A stretch of DNA of 64,000 bases from Mesorhizobium sp. ES1-1 (GTDB taxonomy: Bacteria; Pseudomonadota; Alphaproteobacteria; Rhizobiales; Rhizobiaceae): positions 19,154 through 83,153 of the forward strand of contig NZ_JAIUGX010000017.1 of assembly GCF_020164785.1 (NCBI RefSeq). The letters are read 5' to 3'. Positions within the stretch are counted from its first letter, which is position 1, and each line of letters starts with the position of its first letter. Positions 1 through 7,878 of this stretch are shown here, piece by piece. Position numbers and translations under genes: made by a program. The notes under the pieces were generated by a model. That model did no database searches. It saw nothing but the letters and a program-made list of their open reading frames with translations, and was not told the DNA's origin.

Positions 1-64
1 CCAGAAGAAATCGTCCTCTCGGCCGCCTGACCTGTGCTTGAACTCCCAGAAGACAGCCAACTAT

Positions 65-86
65 TCTGCAGATCGACGTCTGCAGA
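65..86. repeat. Two copies of an 8-bp palindrome upstream of the response regulator
   Basis: The self-complementary octamer TCTGCAGA occurs at 65-72 and again at 79-86, separated by 6 bp, so the pair is both a direct and an inverted repeat. It lies about 190 bp upstream of the response regulator at 276. It could be a dimeric regulator site or a small hairpin. No gene is supportable in 1-275. Confidence 0.35.
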
Positions 87-275
87 TTAGATAAATTGGA
101 CGCGATGAGCTTGTGCGGGCCAGACGAACCAAGACTTGCGAAGAACAGTCTACAAAACGCATCTTCCTAAGAATTTTATGTAACGGCTTTTCAGCTTCTT
201 TACCAGATCGTCCTATGGTGCGTTTCGGGACACCCCGACACTGGCCGGCTTGCCAATAGGCATAGAGGAACCGGA

Positions 276-644
276 ATGAAGCGCTGCATGTTCGTCGACG
301 ATTCAAGCGTGATCAGACAGGTTGCGAAACGCATCCTGGGTGGCTCCGATCTGTTGGTCATCGAAGCGCCGAGCGGACGGGACGCTCTTGAGATGTGCAG
401 CGCCGAGATGCCCGAGATCATCATCGTCGACGGTGCCTTGCCGGATCTCCCCGCAGTTGATCTCATCCTGCGCATTCGGGCCATGGAGAGCCCGGTCAGG
501 CCGCAGATCCTGATTTCACTTGTCGAGCTTGATGTCGCCTCGATCATGCGCGCCAAGCGCGCCGGTGCCCAGGGCTACCTCCTGAAGCCGTTCAACCGGC
601 CACAATTGCTCGAGTGCTTTCGCAGCCTGAAGATCGCTGCCTGA
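276..644 (+). CDS. Single-domain CheY-like response regulator
   Basis: A 122-aa receiver domain with no output domain. The acidic pair D8/D9, the phosphoacceptor D52 (in IIVDGALPD), the conserved hydroxyl residue S81 and the lysine K104 (LLKPF) all match a functional receiver. A GAGGAA ribosome binding site lies 5 nt before the ATG. The gene converges on ctrA, which runs on the opposite strand. Single-domain receivers next to ctrA usually act by protein-protein interaction in phosphorelay or chemotaxis networks, but the partner cannot be read here. It is not obviously DivK or CpdR by sequence. Confidence 0.85.
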   Translation: MKRCMFVDDSSVIRQVAKRILGGSDLLVIEAPSGRDALEMCSAEMPEIIIVDGALPDLPAVDLILRIRAMESPVRPQILISLVELDVASIMRAKRAGAQGYLLKPFNRPQLLECFRSLKIAA

Positions 645-736
645 TCAGGTGGCTGTCACTGGCTGAAGCGGGCCTGGAAACAGATCGGCGATACTCGGAA
701 CCTTGTCCCGGCAGACTGTTATTGGCCCATCAAGCA

Positions 737-760
737 AAAACCCGGCCGGAGCCGGGTTGT
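737..760 (-). terminator. Rho-independent terminator of ctrA
   Basis: A perfect 8-bp stem (739-746 with 751-758, loop CGGA). On the minus strand it is followed by a run of T residues, as expected for the 3' end of ctrA. It may also stop transcripts from the response regulator on the plus strand, where the T-run is poor. Confidence 0.7.
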
Positions 761-793
761 TGTCTGGGCGGAAAGCTCGCTGACGTGCGCCGG

Positions 794-1489
794 TCAGGCG
801 CTGACGCGGATATCTTCCGGTTCACGCAGCACATAGCCACGGCCCCACACCGTCTCGATGTAGTTCTGTCCGCCCGACGCCGCGTCCAGCTTCTTGCGCA
901 GCTTGCAGATGAACACGTCGATGATCTTCAACTCGGGCTCGTCCATGCCGCCATAAAGGTGGTTCAAGAACATTTCCTTGGTGAGCGTGGTTCCTTTGCG
1001 CAGCGATAGCAGTTCCAGCATCTGGTATTCCTTGCCGGTCAGATGCACGCGCTGGCCGCCGACTTCGACGGTCTTGGCATCGAGGTTGACCACGAGGTCC
1101 CCCGTGGTGATGACCGACTGGGCGTGGCCCTTGGAGCGCCTCACGATGGCGTGGATGCGGGCAACCAGCTCATCCTTGTGGAACGGCTTGGTCATGTAGT
1201 CGTCGGCGCCGAAGCCGAGGCCGCGAACCTTGTCTTCGATGCCAGCCATGCCGGAGAGGATGAGGATCGGGGTCTTCACCTTGGACAGGCGCAGCGTCCG
1301 CAAGACTTCGTAGCCGGACATGTCAGGCAGATTAAGGTCAAGAAGGATTATATCATAGTCATAGAGCTTGCCTAGATCGACGCCCTCTTCGCCGAGATCC
1401 GTCGTATAGACATTGAAACTTTCCGATTTGAGCATCAGTTCGATGCTCTGTGCGGTTGCACTGTCATCTTCTATCAGCAGAACACGCAT
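794..1489 (-). CDS. ctrA: Cell cycle response regulator CtrA
   Basis: A 231-aa OmpR/PhoB-type regulator, the master cell-cycle transcription factor of alphaproteobacteria. The receiver domain (about 1-115) has acidic residues E7/D8/D9, phosphoacceptor D51, S79 and K101. The winged-helix DNA-binding domain (about 125-225) carries the characteristic MLELLSLRKGTTLTKEMF and VWGRGYVLREP segments. The C-terminus ends in hydrophobic-Ser-Ala (VSA), like the degradation tag of other CtrA proteins. CtrA controls division, flagellar and replication-linked genes and binds TTAACCAT or TTAA-N7-TTAA sites; such sites and GANTC methylation sites lie in its own upstream region. Near-invariant family, so the call is very secure. 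Confidence 0.98.
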   Translation of the reverse strand: MRVLLIEDDSATAQSIELMLKSESFNVYTTDLGEEGVDLGKLYDYDIILLDLNLPDMSGYEVLRTLRLSKVKTPILILSGMAGIEDKVRGLGFGADDYMTKPFHKDELVARIHAIVRRSKGHAQSVITTGDLVVNLDAKTVEVGGQRVHLTGKEYQMLELLSLRKGTTLTKEMFLNHLYGGMDEPELKIIDVFICKLRKKLDAASGGQNYIETVWGRGYVLREPEDIRVSA

Positions 1490-1940
1490 TTCATTCCCCT
1501 TTTCTGCTGCCGGACCATTTCACGGCCCGTCCGGACCCGGAGCAGTGGTTGCCTTGTGCAGAGGCTGCCATTGAATGGTTAACAAAACCTAATTTCCCGT
1601 CAATTGGGGTACCAGATTTTTTAACCTCTTTCTACACCCTCTTGAATCCAATAATGAATCACAGACGCAATTCCCTAATGCGACACATTAGGAAGCTCAC
1701 CTAAGTGACTCCAGGGACTCATCGACCCGCTTCCGCATCGACAGCCGGAATTTTTACCCGGCCTTAAGTCCTGAGCCGTATGATTAACAATGCGCGTAAA
1801 CGAATGGTTACCAGCGGCCAGAAACTTTAGGGTTTTGTTTCCCATAGTCTCGGGAAAGCCGGTGGAAACGGGCGCCGCTTGGACGTTTGCCGGGTGAATG
1901 GACGATATGTGCAGGTGTGCGTTGCCAGGAGTACCGAATC
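1490..1940. promoter_or_regulatory. ctrA/fliJ divergent regulatory region with CtrA-box and GANTC sites
   Basis: This 450-bp stretch holds no gene. Four GANTC sites, the recognition sequence of the cell-cycle methylase CcrM, sit at 1644-1648, 1656-1660, 1707-1711 and 1716-1720, and a fifth at 1936-1940 abuts the fliJ start codon. A perfect CtrA octamer TTAACCAT is on the minus strand at 1575-1582. Seven-of-eight matches occur at 1784-1791 (TTAACAAT) and near 1804-1810. The arrangement fits methylation-dependent and autoregulated ctrA transcription, plus CtrA control of fliJ. Exact promoters were not resolved. Confidence 0.7.
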
Positions 1941-2318
1941 ATGAAGTCACGTGAAAACCTCGTTCGGCTGAAGCAGTTTCAGGTGAGCGAGAAGCGGCGG
2001 CAGCTGATGCAGCTCGACACGATGATCGCCGAGTTCGAACGCATGGCCGTGGAACTGGAGCTTCAGATCACCGCGGAGGAAAAGAAGGCAGGCATCACCG
2101 ACATCAATCATTTCGCCTACCCGACCTTCGCCAAGGCGGCGCGCCTGCGTCGCGACAATCTCAGAAACTCGCAAAGCGACCTCGCTCAGCAGCGAAGCGC
2201 CGCCGAATCATCACTCACCGAAGCCGAAGCGGAACTTTCCAAAGCGGAGATGCTGGAATCGCGCGACACCAAGATGCGCGACGCCGAATTGGGCGGCCGT
2301 AGCGCCATGATCGGTTGA
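1941..2318 (+). CDS. fliJ: Flagellar export protein FliJ
   Basis: A 125-aa, highly charged, largely helical protein with heptad-like Leu/Ala spacing throughout, as expected for the coiled-coil FliJ that escorts substrates to the flagellar type III export ATPase FliI. The start at 1941 is chosen because CAGGAGT precedes it by about 8 nt and the N-terminus MKSRENLVRLKQFQV matches FliJ; a longer in-frame extension from 1887 has no such support. It is divergent from ctrA, consistent with CtrA control of flagellar genes. FliI is not in the window. Confidence 0.85.
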   Translation: MKSRENLVRLKQFQVSEKRRQLMQLDTMIAEFERMAVELELQITAEEKKAGITDINHFAYPTFAKAARLRRDNLRNSQSDLAQQRSAAESSLTEAEAELSKAEMLESRDTKMRDAELGGRSAMIG

Positions 2319-2442
2319 AAACAGGCCTCGGACCGTTGAACATACGCAATCGAAGCGTGGTGCCGCCGCTCAAACTACCTAGCCCGCAAAGCCAGATGGC
2401 ATAAATCCCGCACTTTGACCGCCACCCAATAGGCCGCCGGCC

Positions 2443-2853
2443 TTATGCTCGGGCCGACAGATCCTCTTCAGCACTTAAAGCCGCCCGTGCACGGGCCTGC
2501 TTGATGTCCGGCACATGCTGCTCCGACCAGGATCTTATCTGACTGAGCAGCCCCGCCAGGTTCTCGCCAAGTTCGGTCAACTCATATTCAACCCGAGGCG
2601 GGATGACCGGAAAGATCTCACGCCGCACCAAACCGTCGCGCTCAAGGATACGCAGTGTTTGCGTCAACATTTTCGGTGTGATCCCTTCGAGCCTGCGCGC
2701 CAGTTCGCCATTGCGCATCCGGCCGCGACGCAGCGCGCAGACCGTCAGATAGACCCATTTGCTGGCCAGCATCTCGAGCACGGCGTGCGAGGGGCACGTC
2801 CGCCGGAAGGCATCATAGCTGAAGCCGCAATCATCACTATCCATAGGGTGCAT
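2443..2853 (-). CDS. HxlR-family winged-helix transcriptional regulator
   Basis: A 136-aa protein with the HxlR core: CPSHAVLEMLASKW leading into the helix-turn-helix RRLEGITPKMLTQTLRILERDGLV and the wing with YELTELG (about residues 20-105). C20, and additionally C9, sit in the N-terminal part; in several HxlR proteins such as HypR and YodB a cysteine here senses electrophiles or oxidants. A second in-frame ATG at 2841 would shorten it by four residues. It is divergent from a quinone-oxidoreductase-like gene 78 bp away, which it probably controls. Confidence 0.88.
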   Translation of the reverse strand: MHPMDSDDCGFSYDAFRRTCPSHAVLEMLASKWVYLTVCALRRGRMRNGELARRLEGITPKMLTQTLRILERDGLVRREIFPVIPPRVEYELTELGENLAGLLSQIRSWSEQHVPDIKQARARAALSAEEDLSARA

Positions 2854-2890
2854 ATATATAGAAAAGGTATATACTCTACAAGAGAATATT

Positions 2891-2907
2891 ACTATCTGAA
2901 TGATAGT
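2891..2907. promoter_or_regulatory. Inverted repeat, candidate HxlR operator
   Basis: ACTATC-N5-GATAGT is a perfect 6-bp inverted repeat inside the 78-bp divergent region between the HxlR gene and the oxidoreductase. It lies between AT-rich promoter-like sequence (TATATA elements at about 2854-2877) and the ribosome binding site at 2921, a typical repressor position. Assignment to HxlR is inferred from position. Confidence 0.45.
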
Positions 2908-2931
2908 GGCTCAACAGAGCAGGAGACTCCG

Positions 2932-3858
2932 ATGCGTGCCATCATCCAGAATTCCTTCGGCGGGCCCGACGTCCTCGTCATCGCCGACCGCCCCGAACCA
3001 AAGCCAAAGCAGGGCGAAGTGCTTGTCCGCGTCCGAGGCGCCGGTATCAACCCGGTCGATGGCGCGGTACGCGGCGGCCACTACCCGTTGCTTGGCGAGC
3101 CGCCCTTCATTCTCGGCTGGGATGTTTCGGGGACCGTCGAGGCGCTCGGCGCCGGCGTGACCGGCCTGAAGGTCGGCGACGCAGTGTTCGGCATGCCGCT
3201 TTTTCCCAGGCAGGCAGCCGCCTATGCGGAGCTGGCGGTGGCGCCCGCCGATGAAATCGCGATGAAGCCCGCCGGCATCGATCACATCCACGCCGCCGCA
3301 TTGCCGCTGGCCGGGCTGACAGCTTGGCAAGGCCTTGTCCGCCATGGTGGATTGGAGCAGGGCCAGCGCGTGCTGATCCATGCCGCCGCCGGCGGTGTGG
3401 GCCATTTGGCGGTCCAGATTGCCAAGGCGCGCGGCGCCTACGTCATCGCCACCACCAGTCCGCAAAAGCTCGATTTCGTCCGCACGCTCGGAGCCGACGA
3501 GGTGATCGACTACACCAAGGGCGATTTCGCCGACGCTGTCGGTGACCTTGATCTGGTGCTGGAGCCAATCGGTGGCGAGCATGCTGAGCGCTCGCTAAGA
3601 GTGCTCAAGCCCGGCGGTATTCTGGTCTCGCTACTGGATGTGAGCGACAACACCCGGACGCAGGCAAGGACGCGCGGCATCCGGGTCGAGCGGATGTCCG
3701 TCACTCCCGACCGTGACGGCCTCGTGGAACTTGGCAAACTGGTCGACGCGAAAAAGCTTGCCATTCATGTGGCCAGGAGCTTTCCGCTTGAAGAGGCTGG
3801 CGACGCTCATGCCTTTCTGGCGACCAAGCCGATCGGCAAGGTGGTGCTGGCCGTCTAG
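2932..3858 (+). CDS. NADP-dependent zinc-free alcohol dehydrogenase / quinone oxidoreductase
   Basis: A 308-aa medium-chain dehydrogenase/reductase. The N-terminal GroES-like domain (about 1-120) begins MRAIIQNSFGGPDVL. The nucleotide-binding Rossmann domain follows, with VLIHAAAGGVGHLAVQIAKARGA (AAxGGVG motif near residue 155). It lacks the structural zinc cysteine cluster of classical ADHs, placing it with quinone oxidoreductase/zeta-crystallin-like enzymes that reduce quinones or enones with NADPH. The start at 2932 is chosen because AGGAG lies 6 nt upstream; an upstream extension of the frame overlaps the divergent regulator. The pairing suggests an electrophile or quinone stress response. 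Confidence 0.88.
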   Translation: MRAIIQNSFGGPDVLVIADRPEPKPKQGEVLVRVRGAGINPVDGAVRGGHYPLLGEPPFILGWDVSGTVEALGAGVTGLKVGDAVFGMPLFPRQAAAYAELAVAPADEIAMKPAGIDHIHAAALPLAGLTAWQGLVRHGGLEQGQRVLIHAAAGGVGHLAVQIAKARGAYVIATTSPQKLDFVRTLGADEVIDYTKGDFADAVGDLDLVLEPIGGEHAERSLRVLKPGGILVSLLDVSDNTRTQARTRGIRVERMSVTPDRDGLVELGKLVDAKKLAIHVARSFPLEEAGDAHAFLATKPIGKVVLAV

Positions 3859-3877
3859 GGCAGAATATGTGGCAAAA

Positions 3878-3907
3878 CAAAAAGGGCGCGGATTGCGCCC
3901 TTTTTTT
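3878..3907. terminator. Bidirectional rho-independent terminator
   Basis: GGGCGC (3884-3889) pairs with GCGCCC (3895-3900) across a 5-nt loop, flanked by A-tracts on the left and seven T residues on the right. It can therefore terminate both the oxidoreductase (plus) and sciP (minus), which converge here. Confidence 0.85.
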
Positions 3908-3922
3908 ATCTTCAACCCGGCC

Positions 3923-4198
3923 TCAGTGCCGGTATTGCTGGATCCGCGTCGTGCGAAGCCCGGCAAGTCCATATTCATCGATCGATGCCTGCCAAGACAG
4001 GAATTCCTCGGTGGTGAGCTTGTAGCGCTGGCATGCCTCTTCCAGGCTCAAAAGCCCGCCGCGTACCGCCGCAACCACTTCCGCCTTGCGCCGGATAACC
4101 CAGCGACGTGTATTCGTCGGCGGCAGATCGGCAATCGTAAGAGGGCTGCCGTCGGGCCCAATAACATATTTGACTCTCGGTCTAACAAGATCGGTCAT
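3923..4198 (-). CDS. sciP: CtrA inhibitor SciP (DUF1153)
   Basis: A 91-aa DUF1153 protein. The family is very well conserved in alphaproteobacteria; the segment VIGPDGSPLTIADLPP and the helix-turn-helix RRKAEVVAAVRGGLLSLEEACQRY are diagnostic. In Caulobacter SciP binds CtrA and blocks its activation of target promoters early in the cell cycle. Full length; the frame ends 16 bp from the shared terminator. Its location 2.5 kb from ctrA puts activator and antagonist in the same neighbourhood. One GANTC site (4351-4355) lies in the divergent sciP/mnmA region. Confidence 0.93.
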   Translation of the reverse strand: MTDLVRPRVKYVIGPDGSPLTIADLPPTNTRRWVIRRKAEVVAAVRGGLLSLEEACQRYKLTTEEFLSWQASIDEYGLAGLRTTRIQQYRH

Positions 4199-4454
4199 CG
4201 TACTCTCTACAAAAAACTCAAAGACCCAATCCTCGCCACCTTACCGCCACAGCTTTAAAAATTGCCTAAGCAGTCCCTAATGACTAGGTAATGATCATGA
4301 ACGCCGCGTTAGTCTTTTCATCAGCATTTTAAACACTCGTTGACGTTTTCGATTCGGACATGAAAATCGGCCTGCCCACCAAAGCTGGCGTGGCCGGAAC
4401 GCTTGACCTATATTCCGGCCACTGGCATTCAGCGCCAGGCGGAATGAAAGAACC
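4199..4454. promoter_or_regulatory. sciP/mnmA divergent intergenic region
   Basis: 256 bp without a gene, AT-rich compared with its surroundings. One GANTC site lies at 4351-4355. No confident CtrA octamer or promoter hexamers were found by eye; TTAAACAC near 4330 is only a weak CtrA-like half site. Confidence 0.4.
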
Positions 4455-5645
4455 ATGAACAGTCTCGATCTTCCCGGACGTCCAGAAGACACTCGCATCG
4501 TCGTCGCCATGTCTGGCGGCGTGGATTCGTCCGTTGTTGCCGGCCTCTTGAAACGCGAGGGCTATGATGTCGTCGGCGTCACCTTGCAGCTCTATGATCA
4601 CGGCGCGGCCGTTCATCGCGCTGGTTCCTGCTGCGCCGGTCAGGACATAGACGATGCGCGCCGCGTCTCCGAGACGCTTGGCATCCCGCACTATGTGCTC
4701 GACTACGAGGAGCGTTTCCGCAAGGCGGTGATCGACCCCTTCGCCGCGAGCTATGTCGCCGGCGAAACGCCGATCCCCTGTGTTTCCTGCAATCAGACGG
4801 TGAAATTCGCCGATCTTCTGGCGACAGCCAAGGAACTCGGCGCCGACGCGCTGGCCACCGGACACTATATCCGTTCCGGCGCCAACGGCGCCCACCGCGC
4901 GCTGTTCCGGCCGGTCGACGCCGACCGCGACCAGAGTTATTTCCTGTTCGCCACCACACAGGCGCAGATCGACTATCTGCGCTTCCCGCTTGGCGGCCTG
5001 TCCAAGCCGCAGGTACGGGCCATGGCGGAAGAGATGGGACTTACGGTTGCCGCCAAACAGGACAGCCAGGATATCTGCTTCGTCCCGCACGGCAAATACT
5101 CAGACATCATCGCCAAGCTGACGCCGAGTGCCGCTAATCCAGGCGACATCGTTCATATCGACGGCCGTGTGCTCGGCCGCCATGAGGGCATCCTGCGCTA
5201 CACGATTGGCCAGCGTCGCGGCATCGGCGTCGCTTCGGGCGAGCCGCTGTATGTCGTCCATCTCGATGCCGCCCGCGCCCGCGTCGTCGTGGGCCCGCGC
5301 GAGGCGCTGGAGACGCACAAGATCTATCTGCGCGACATGAACTGGCTGGGGGACGGCCCGCTGACGGACGTGCCGGCCGGCGGTCTTGAACTGTTCGCCA
5401 AGGTGCGCTCGACGCGGCCGCCGCGCCCTGCCGTGCTGCATCATCGAGCTGGCGCGACCTGGGTGGAACTAGCCGATGGCGAGTCCGGGATCGCGCCAGG
5501 ACAGGCTTGCGTGCTCTATTCCGGCGACGGCAACGAGGCGCGCGTGTTCGGAGGCGGCTTTATCGAGCGCTCGGAACGTGGCGCCGAGGCCGAGGCCATG
5601 CTGACGCGGCTCTCCGCCGTGCCGGTCCAGGTTCCCGCCGAGTAG
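4455..5645 (+). CDS. mnmA: tRNA-specific 2-thiouridylase MnmA
   Basis: A 396-aa enzyme that forms 2-thiouridine at the wobble position (U34) of tRNAs for Lys, Glu and Gln using ATP and sulfur relayed by cysteine persulfides. The PP-loop SGGVDSS spans residues 20-26. The catalytic nucleophile corresponds to C112 in CVSCNQTVKF, and the persulfide cysteine is C208 in QDICFVP. The central tRNA-binding domain and C-terminal beta-barrel (YTIGQRRG, VKVRS-like FAKVRSTRPP) are present. Length is normal for the family. Confidence 0.96.
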   Translation: MNSLDLPGRPEDTRIVVAMSGGVDSSVVAGLLKREGYDVVGVTLQLYDHGAAVHRAGSCCAGQDIDDARRVSETLGIPHYVLDYEERFRKAVIDPFAASYVAGETPIPCVSCNQTVKFADLLATAKELGADALATGHYIRSGANGAHRALFRPVDADRDQSYFLFATTQAQIDYLRFPLGGLSKPQVRAMAEEMGLTVAAKQDSQDICFVPHGKYSDIIAKLTPSAANPGDIVHIDGRVLGRHEGILRYTIGQRRGIGVASGEPLYVVHLDAARARVVVGPREALETHKIYLRDMNWLGDGPLTDVPAGGLELFAKVRSTRPPRPAVLHHRAGATWVELADGESGIAPGQACVLYSGDGNEARVFGGGFIERSERGAEAEAMLTRLSAVPVQVPAE

Positions 5646-5656
5646 CCGATACGGCC

Positions 5657-6616
5657 TCAGGATTTGGTGTGGGTAACCGTGCCGGCCGTCAGGATGCGCA
5701 GCACCCTGATGGCCTCCTCGCCGCTGGTACGCGGCGCGGCGCGCGTTTCGATGCACCGGATGAAATGTTCCAGCTCGCGCGTCAGCGGCATTCCCTGCGC
5801 CACCGCCACATAGGACGGCTCGTTGGTGGTGAAGGCCCATTGGCCGCTGTCCTGCCAGACCGCATGGCGGTAGACGGCAAGCTTTCTCTCCCATGGCTCG
5901 ACGTCGTCGAACACAGCCATGGCCCTGGTGCCGACCACGGTCAGCCGCCTTTCGCGGTAGGGATTGAGCCGCGAGGCGAAGAGATGGCTGCGCAGCCCAT
6001 TGGGAAAGCGCATGTGCAGATGGGCGAAATCGCTGAGATTGTCGAGCAGCGCAGCGCCCTCCCCGCGCACCTCGACCGGTTCCGTGCCGGTGATCGCCAG
6101 GATCATCGACAGATCGTGCGGTGCCAGGTCCCACAGAGCGTCGTTTTCGGTGTGAAACTTGCCCAGCCCGAGCCGATGCGAATGGATGTAACGGACTTCG
6201 CCGAGCTCGCCCTTGTCGATCAGCTCCTTCAACGTCTCGAAGGCGGGATGGAAACGCAGGACATGGCCGACCATGAAGACGCGGTCATTGTCCTTGGCAG
6301 CGCGCACGGCCCGCTCCGCGTCTGGCACCGTCAGCGCGATCGGCTTTTCCACCAGCACGTCCTTGCCGGCCTCGACGGCGCGCACGGCCAAGTCGGCATG
6401 GAATTGCGGCGGCAGCGCCATGACGATGGCATCGATGTCGTCGCGGCCGAACAGGTGTTCTGGCTCGATCGCCAGGCAATCCTGTTCGCTGGCAAAGCCT
6501 TCGGCACGGGCACGATTGGTATCGGAGACCGCGTGCAGCGCGCCGAGCGCCTTGAGGGTGCGGATGTGGTTGCTGCCCCAGTATCCGCACCCAAGGACTG
6601 CAATGCGCGGCTTCAT
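5657..6616 (-). CDS. Gfo/Idh/MocA-family NAD(P)-dependent oxidoreductase
   Basis: A 319-aa protein with an N-terminal Rossmann fold (GCGYWGSNH at 9-17), the family signature EKP at residues 90-92, and a C-terminal alpha/beta substrate domain. D163 and H167 (LWDLAPHDL) are the expected catalytic-site residues. The sequence resembles the WlbA/WbpB group, which oxidise position 3 of UDP-N-acetyl sugar acids, but no polysaccharide genes are adjacent, so the substrate is open. It converges with mnmA, leaving 11 bp between stop codons. Confidence 0.85.
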   Translation of the reverse strand: MKPRIAVLGCGYWGSNHIRTLKALGALHAVSDTNRARAEGFASEQDCLAIEPEHLFGRDDIDAIVMALPPQFHADLAVRAVEAGKDVLVEKPIALTVPDAERAVRAAKDNDRVFMVGHVLRFHPAFETLKELIDKGELGEVRYIHSHRLGLGKFHTENDALWDLAPHDLSMILAITGTEPVEVRGEGAALLDNLSDFAHLHMRFPNGLRSHLFASRLNPYRERRLTVVGTRAMAVFDDVEPWERKLAVYRHAVWQDSGQWAFTTNEPSYVAVAQGMPLTRELEHFIRCIETRAAPRTSGEEAIRVLRILTAGTVTHTKS

Positions 6617-6858
6617 GTGTTTTTCAAACTCTAAAAACTCGTGGCCGAGACATAGCGACGTACCCCTTCGAACTCAACCCCGCTGCCCGCGCTCAAATGT
6701 CGGCAAGGCAAGGCTTTTCGGCGAACGACAATAAGCCGGCGCTCCCGCTGCCTCTAAGCTTGACAGGCTTGCCCTGCCAACCTTATATCCGCGCGACCTT
6801 GGCGAACGCCTCGATATGCCTTTCGACATAAGGCGGATTTCGAGCCTTTCGCCGCCCT

Positions 6859-6935
6859 GGCGGGGTAGCTCAGTTGGTTAGAGCACGGGAATCATAATCC
6901 TGGGGTCGGGGGTTCAAGTCCCTCTCCCGCTACCA
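6859..6935 (+). tRNA. tRNA-Met (CAT anticodon, elongator type)
   Basis: A 77-nt cloverleaf with encoded CCA. The acceptor stem 6859-6865 pairs with 6925-6931 (with two G-U pairs), discriminator A6932, CCA 6933-6935. D-stem GCTC/GAGC at 6868-6871/6881-6884. The anticodon loop ATCATAA has CAT at 6893-6895. The T-arm has the TTCAAGT loop at 6913-6919. The paired first acceptor position argues for elongator rather than initiator tRNA. A tRNA-Ile2 with lysidine-modified CAT is a less likely alternative. Confidence 0.93.
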
Positions 6936-7253
6936 CTTCAACCCACTATCGTATCCAACGGCCGCACTTTAGCGGCCGCCAGAGTACTCAGGCAATTTCC
7001 TGGAGGTTTTGCGCTGAGGCCGCTGCGAATATTGGTGTCGACCAGCGAAGCAAGAACGGGACAGGTAGCCGTCTCCGCCAAGCGGCTTCGCGCTTGGACC
7101 GATCAACCCTGTCCACTTCCAGATCGACGGCACCAGCGATAAGCCCGCTAGGCGGAAAGTCGCCCTGGAAGGTCTATTGAGATGCTGATTCCTTCGTGCC
7201 GGCAGAGCGCCGGCAAATATCCTCCCGATCAAGAGACACCCCGCAAATCGGCG
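6936..7253. other. Gene-poor region downstream of tRNA-Met
   Basis: About 320 bp in which no recognisable gene was found. A 7-bp hairpin (6959-6965 with 6972-6978) lies 24 bp past the tRNA and could help end the transcript, although no T-run follows. An open frame on the minus strand at 6969-7232 has no recognisable domain and no convincing ribosome binding site. No copy of the tRNA 3' end that would mark an integration site was seen further downstream. Confidence 0.4.
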
Positions 7254-7625
7254 CTATCTATACAGGCCCGGATGCCTAGCCTTCTCGGCCTTGCAATCTC
7301 CCGCTCTCTGGACTGCGATTGCGAAGGCTCTTTCGTAGACATGAGCGGCCCTCTTGAACTTACGCATGTCGGGCGTCAGGTGTTTGCTGATGCCATCGTA
7401 GAGCAGGACCGGAACCGCAATCATCGCTTTTCCATCCTCAGTCGGCTTCAACCGGCATCTATCTAGGACGGCGATGATATCGCCCGATATGGTTGCGGCT
7501 CGCTTCAAAAAGGCGTCGTCCTTGCTTGCCAACCAATCGATGTTACTCAACTGTTTCGCTGAGGCAGCCGATATTGCGAAGCAAATTGCCGCGGTCAATG
7601 CCGCGCACGCAACGCCTGGTTTCAT
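7254..7625 (-). CDS. Secreted hypothetical protein
   Basis: A 123-aa protein with a clear Sec signal peptide: MKPG, then a hydrophobic run rich in Ala/Ile, ending at an AxA-type site near ISAASA. The mature part is about 100 residues with two cysteines (in DRCRLK and GDCKAEK) that could form a disulfide. The start at 7625 is preferred because GGGAGAGGA precedes the ATG; an upstream in-frame ATG lacks this. No domain family recognised. It sits in the sparse region after the tRNA and is oriented opposite to its right neighbour. Confidence 0.6.
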   Translation of the reverse strand: MKPGVACAALTAAICFAISAASAKQLSNIDWLASKDDAFLKRAATISGDIIAVLDRCRLKPTEDGKAMIAVPVLLYDGISKHLTPDMRKFKRAAHVYERAFAIAVQRAGDCKAEKARHPGLYR

Positions 7626-7878
7626 TTTTCCTCTCCCAGCTTCAACAAAGAAAGCACATTTGTGCATAGCGCACTAGCTTGGAACTCGATCGAATTCAGA
7701 GCGGCTGCGCTTAAAGCTGCAGCGGTACCTGCCAGAGCTCGCGTCCGCTGGAATCTCGAACTTCTGGCGTTTTCGATAGGGACCGTTGGCACTGATGTCG
7801 CCCGCTAAGCCCATCAGGCAAGCGCAGCCTCACGATTAATGATCTAGAAAATCAGCAAGTCTCATTTTAGTTTGAGCC

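Noticed and set aside
61..306. 81-codon minus-strand frame at the left edge
   Set aside because: It overlaps the start of the receiver gene, has no domain, and lacks a ribosome binding site.
6969..7232. 87-codon minus-strand frame after tRNA-Met
   Set aside because: No ribosome binding site, no recognisable domain, and odd composition. Kept only as part of the gene-poor region.
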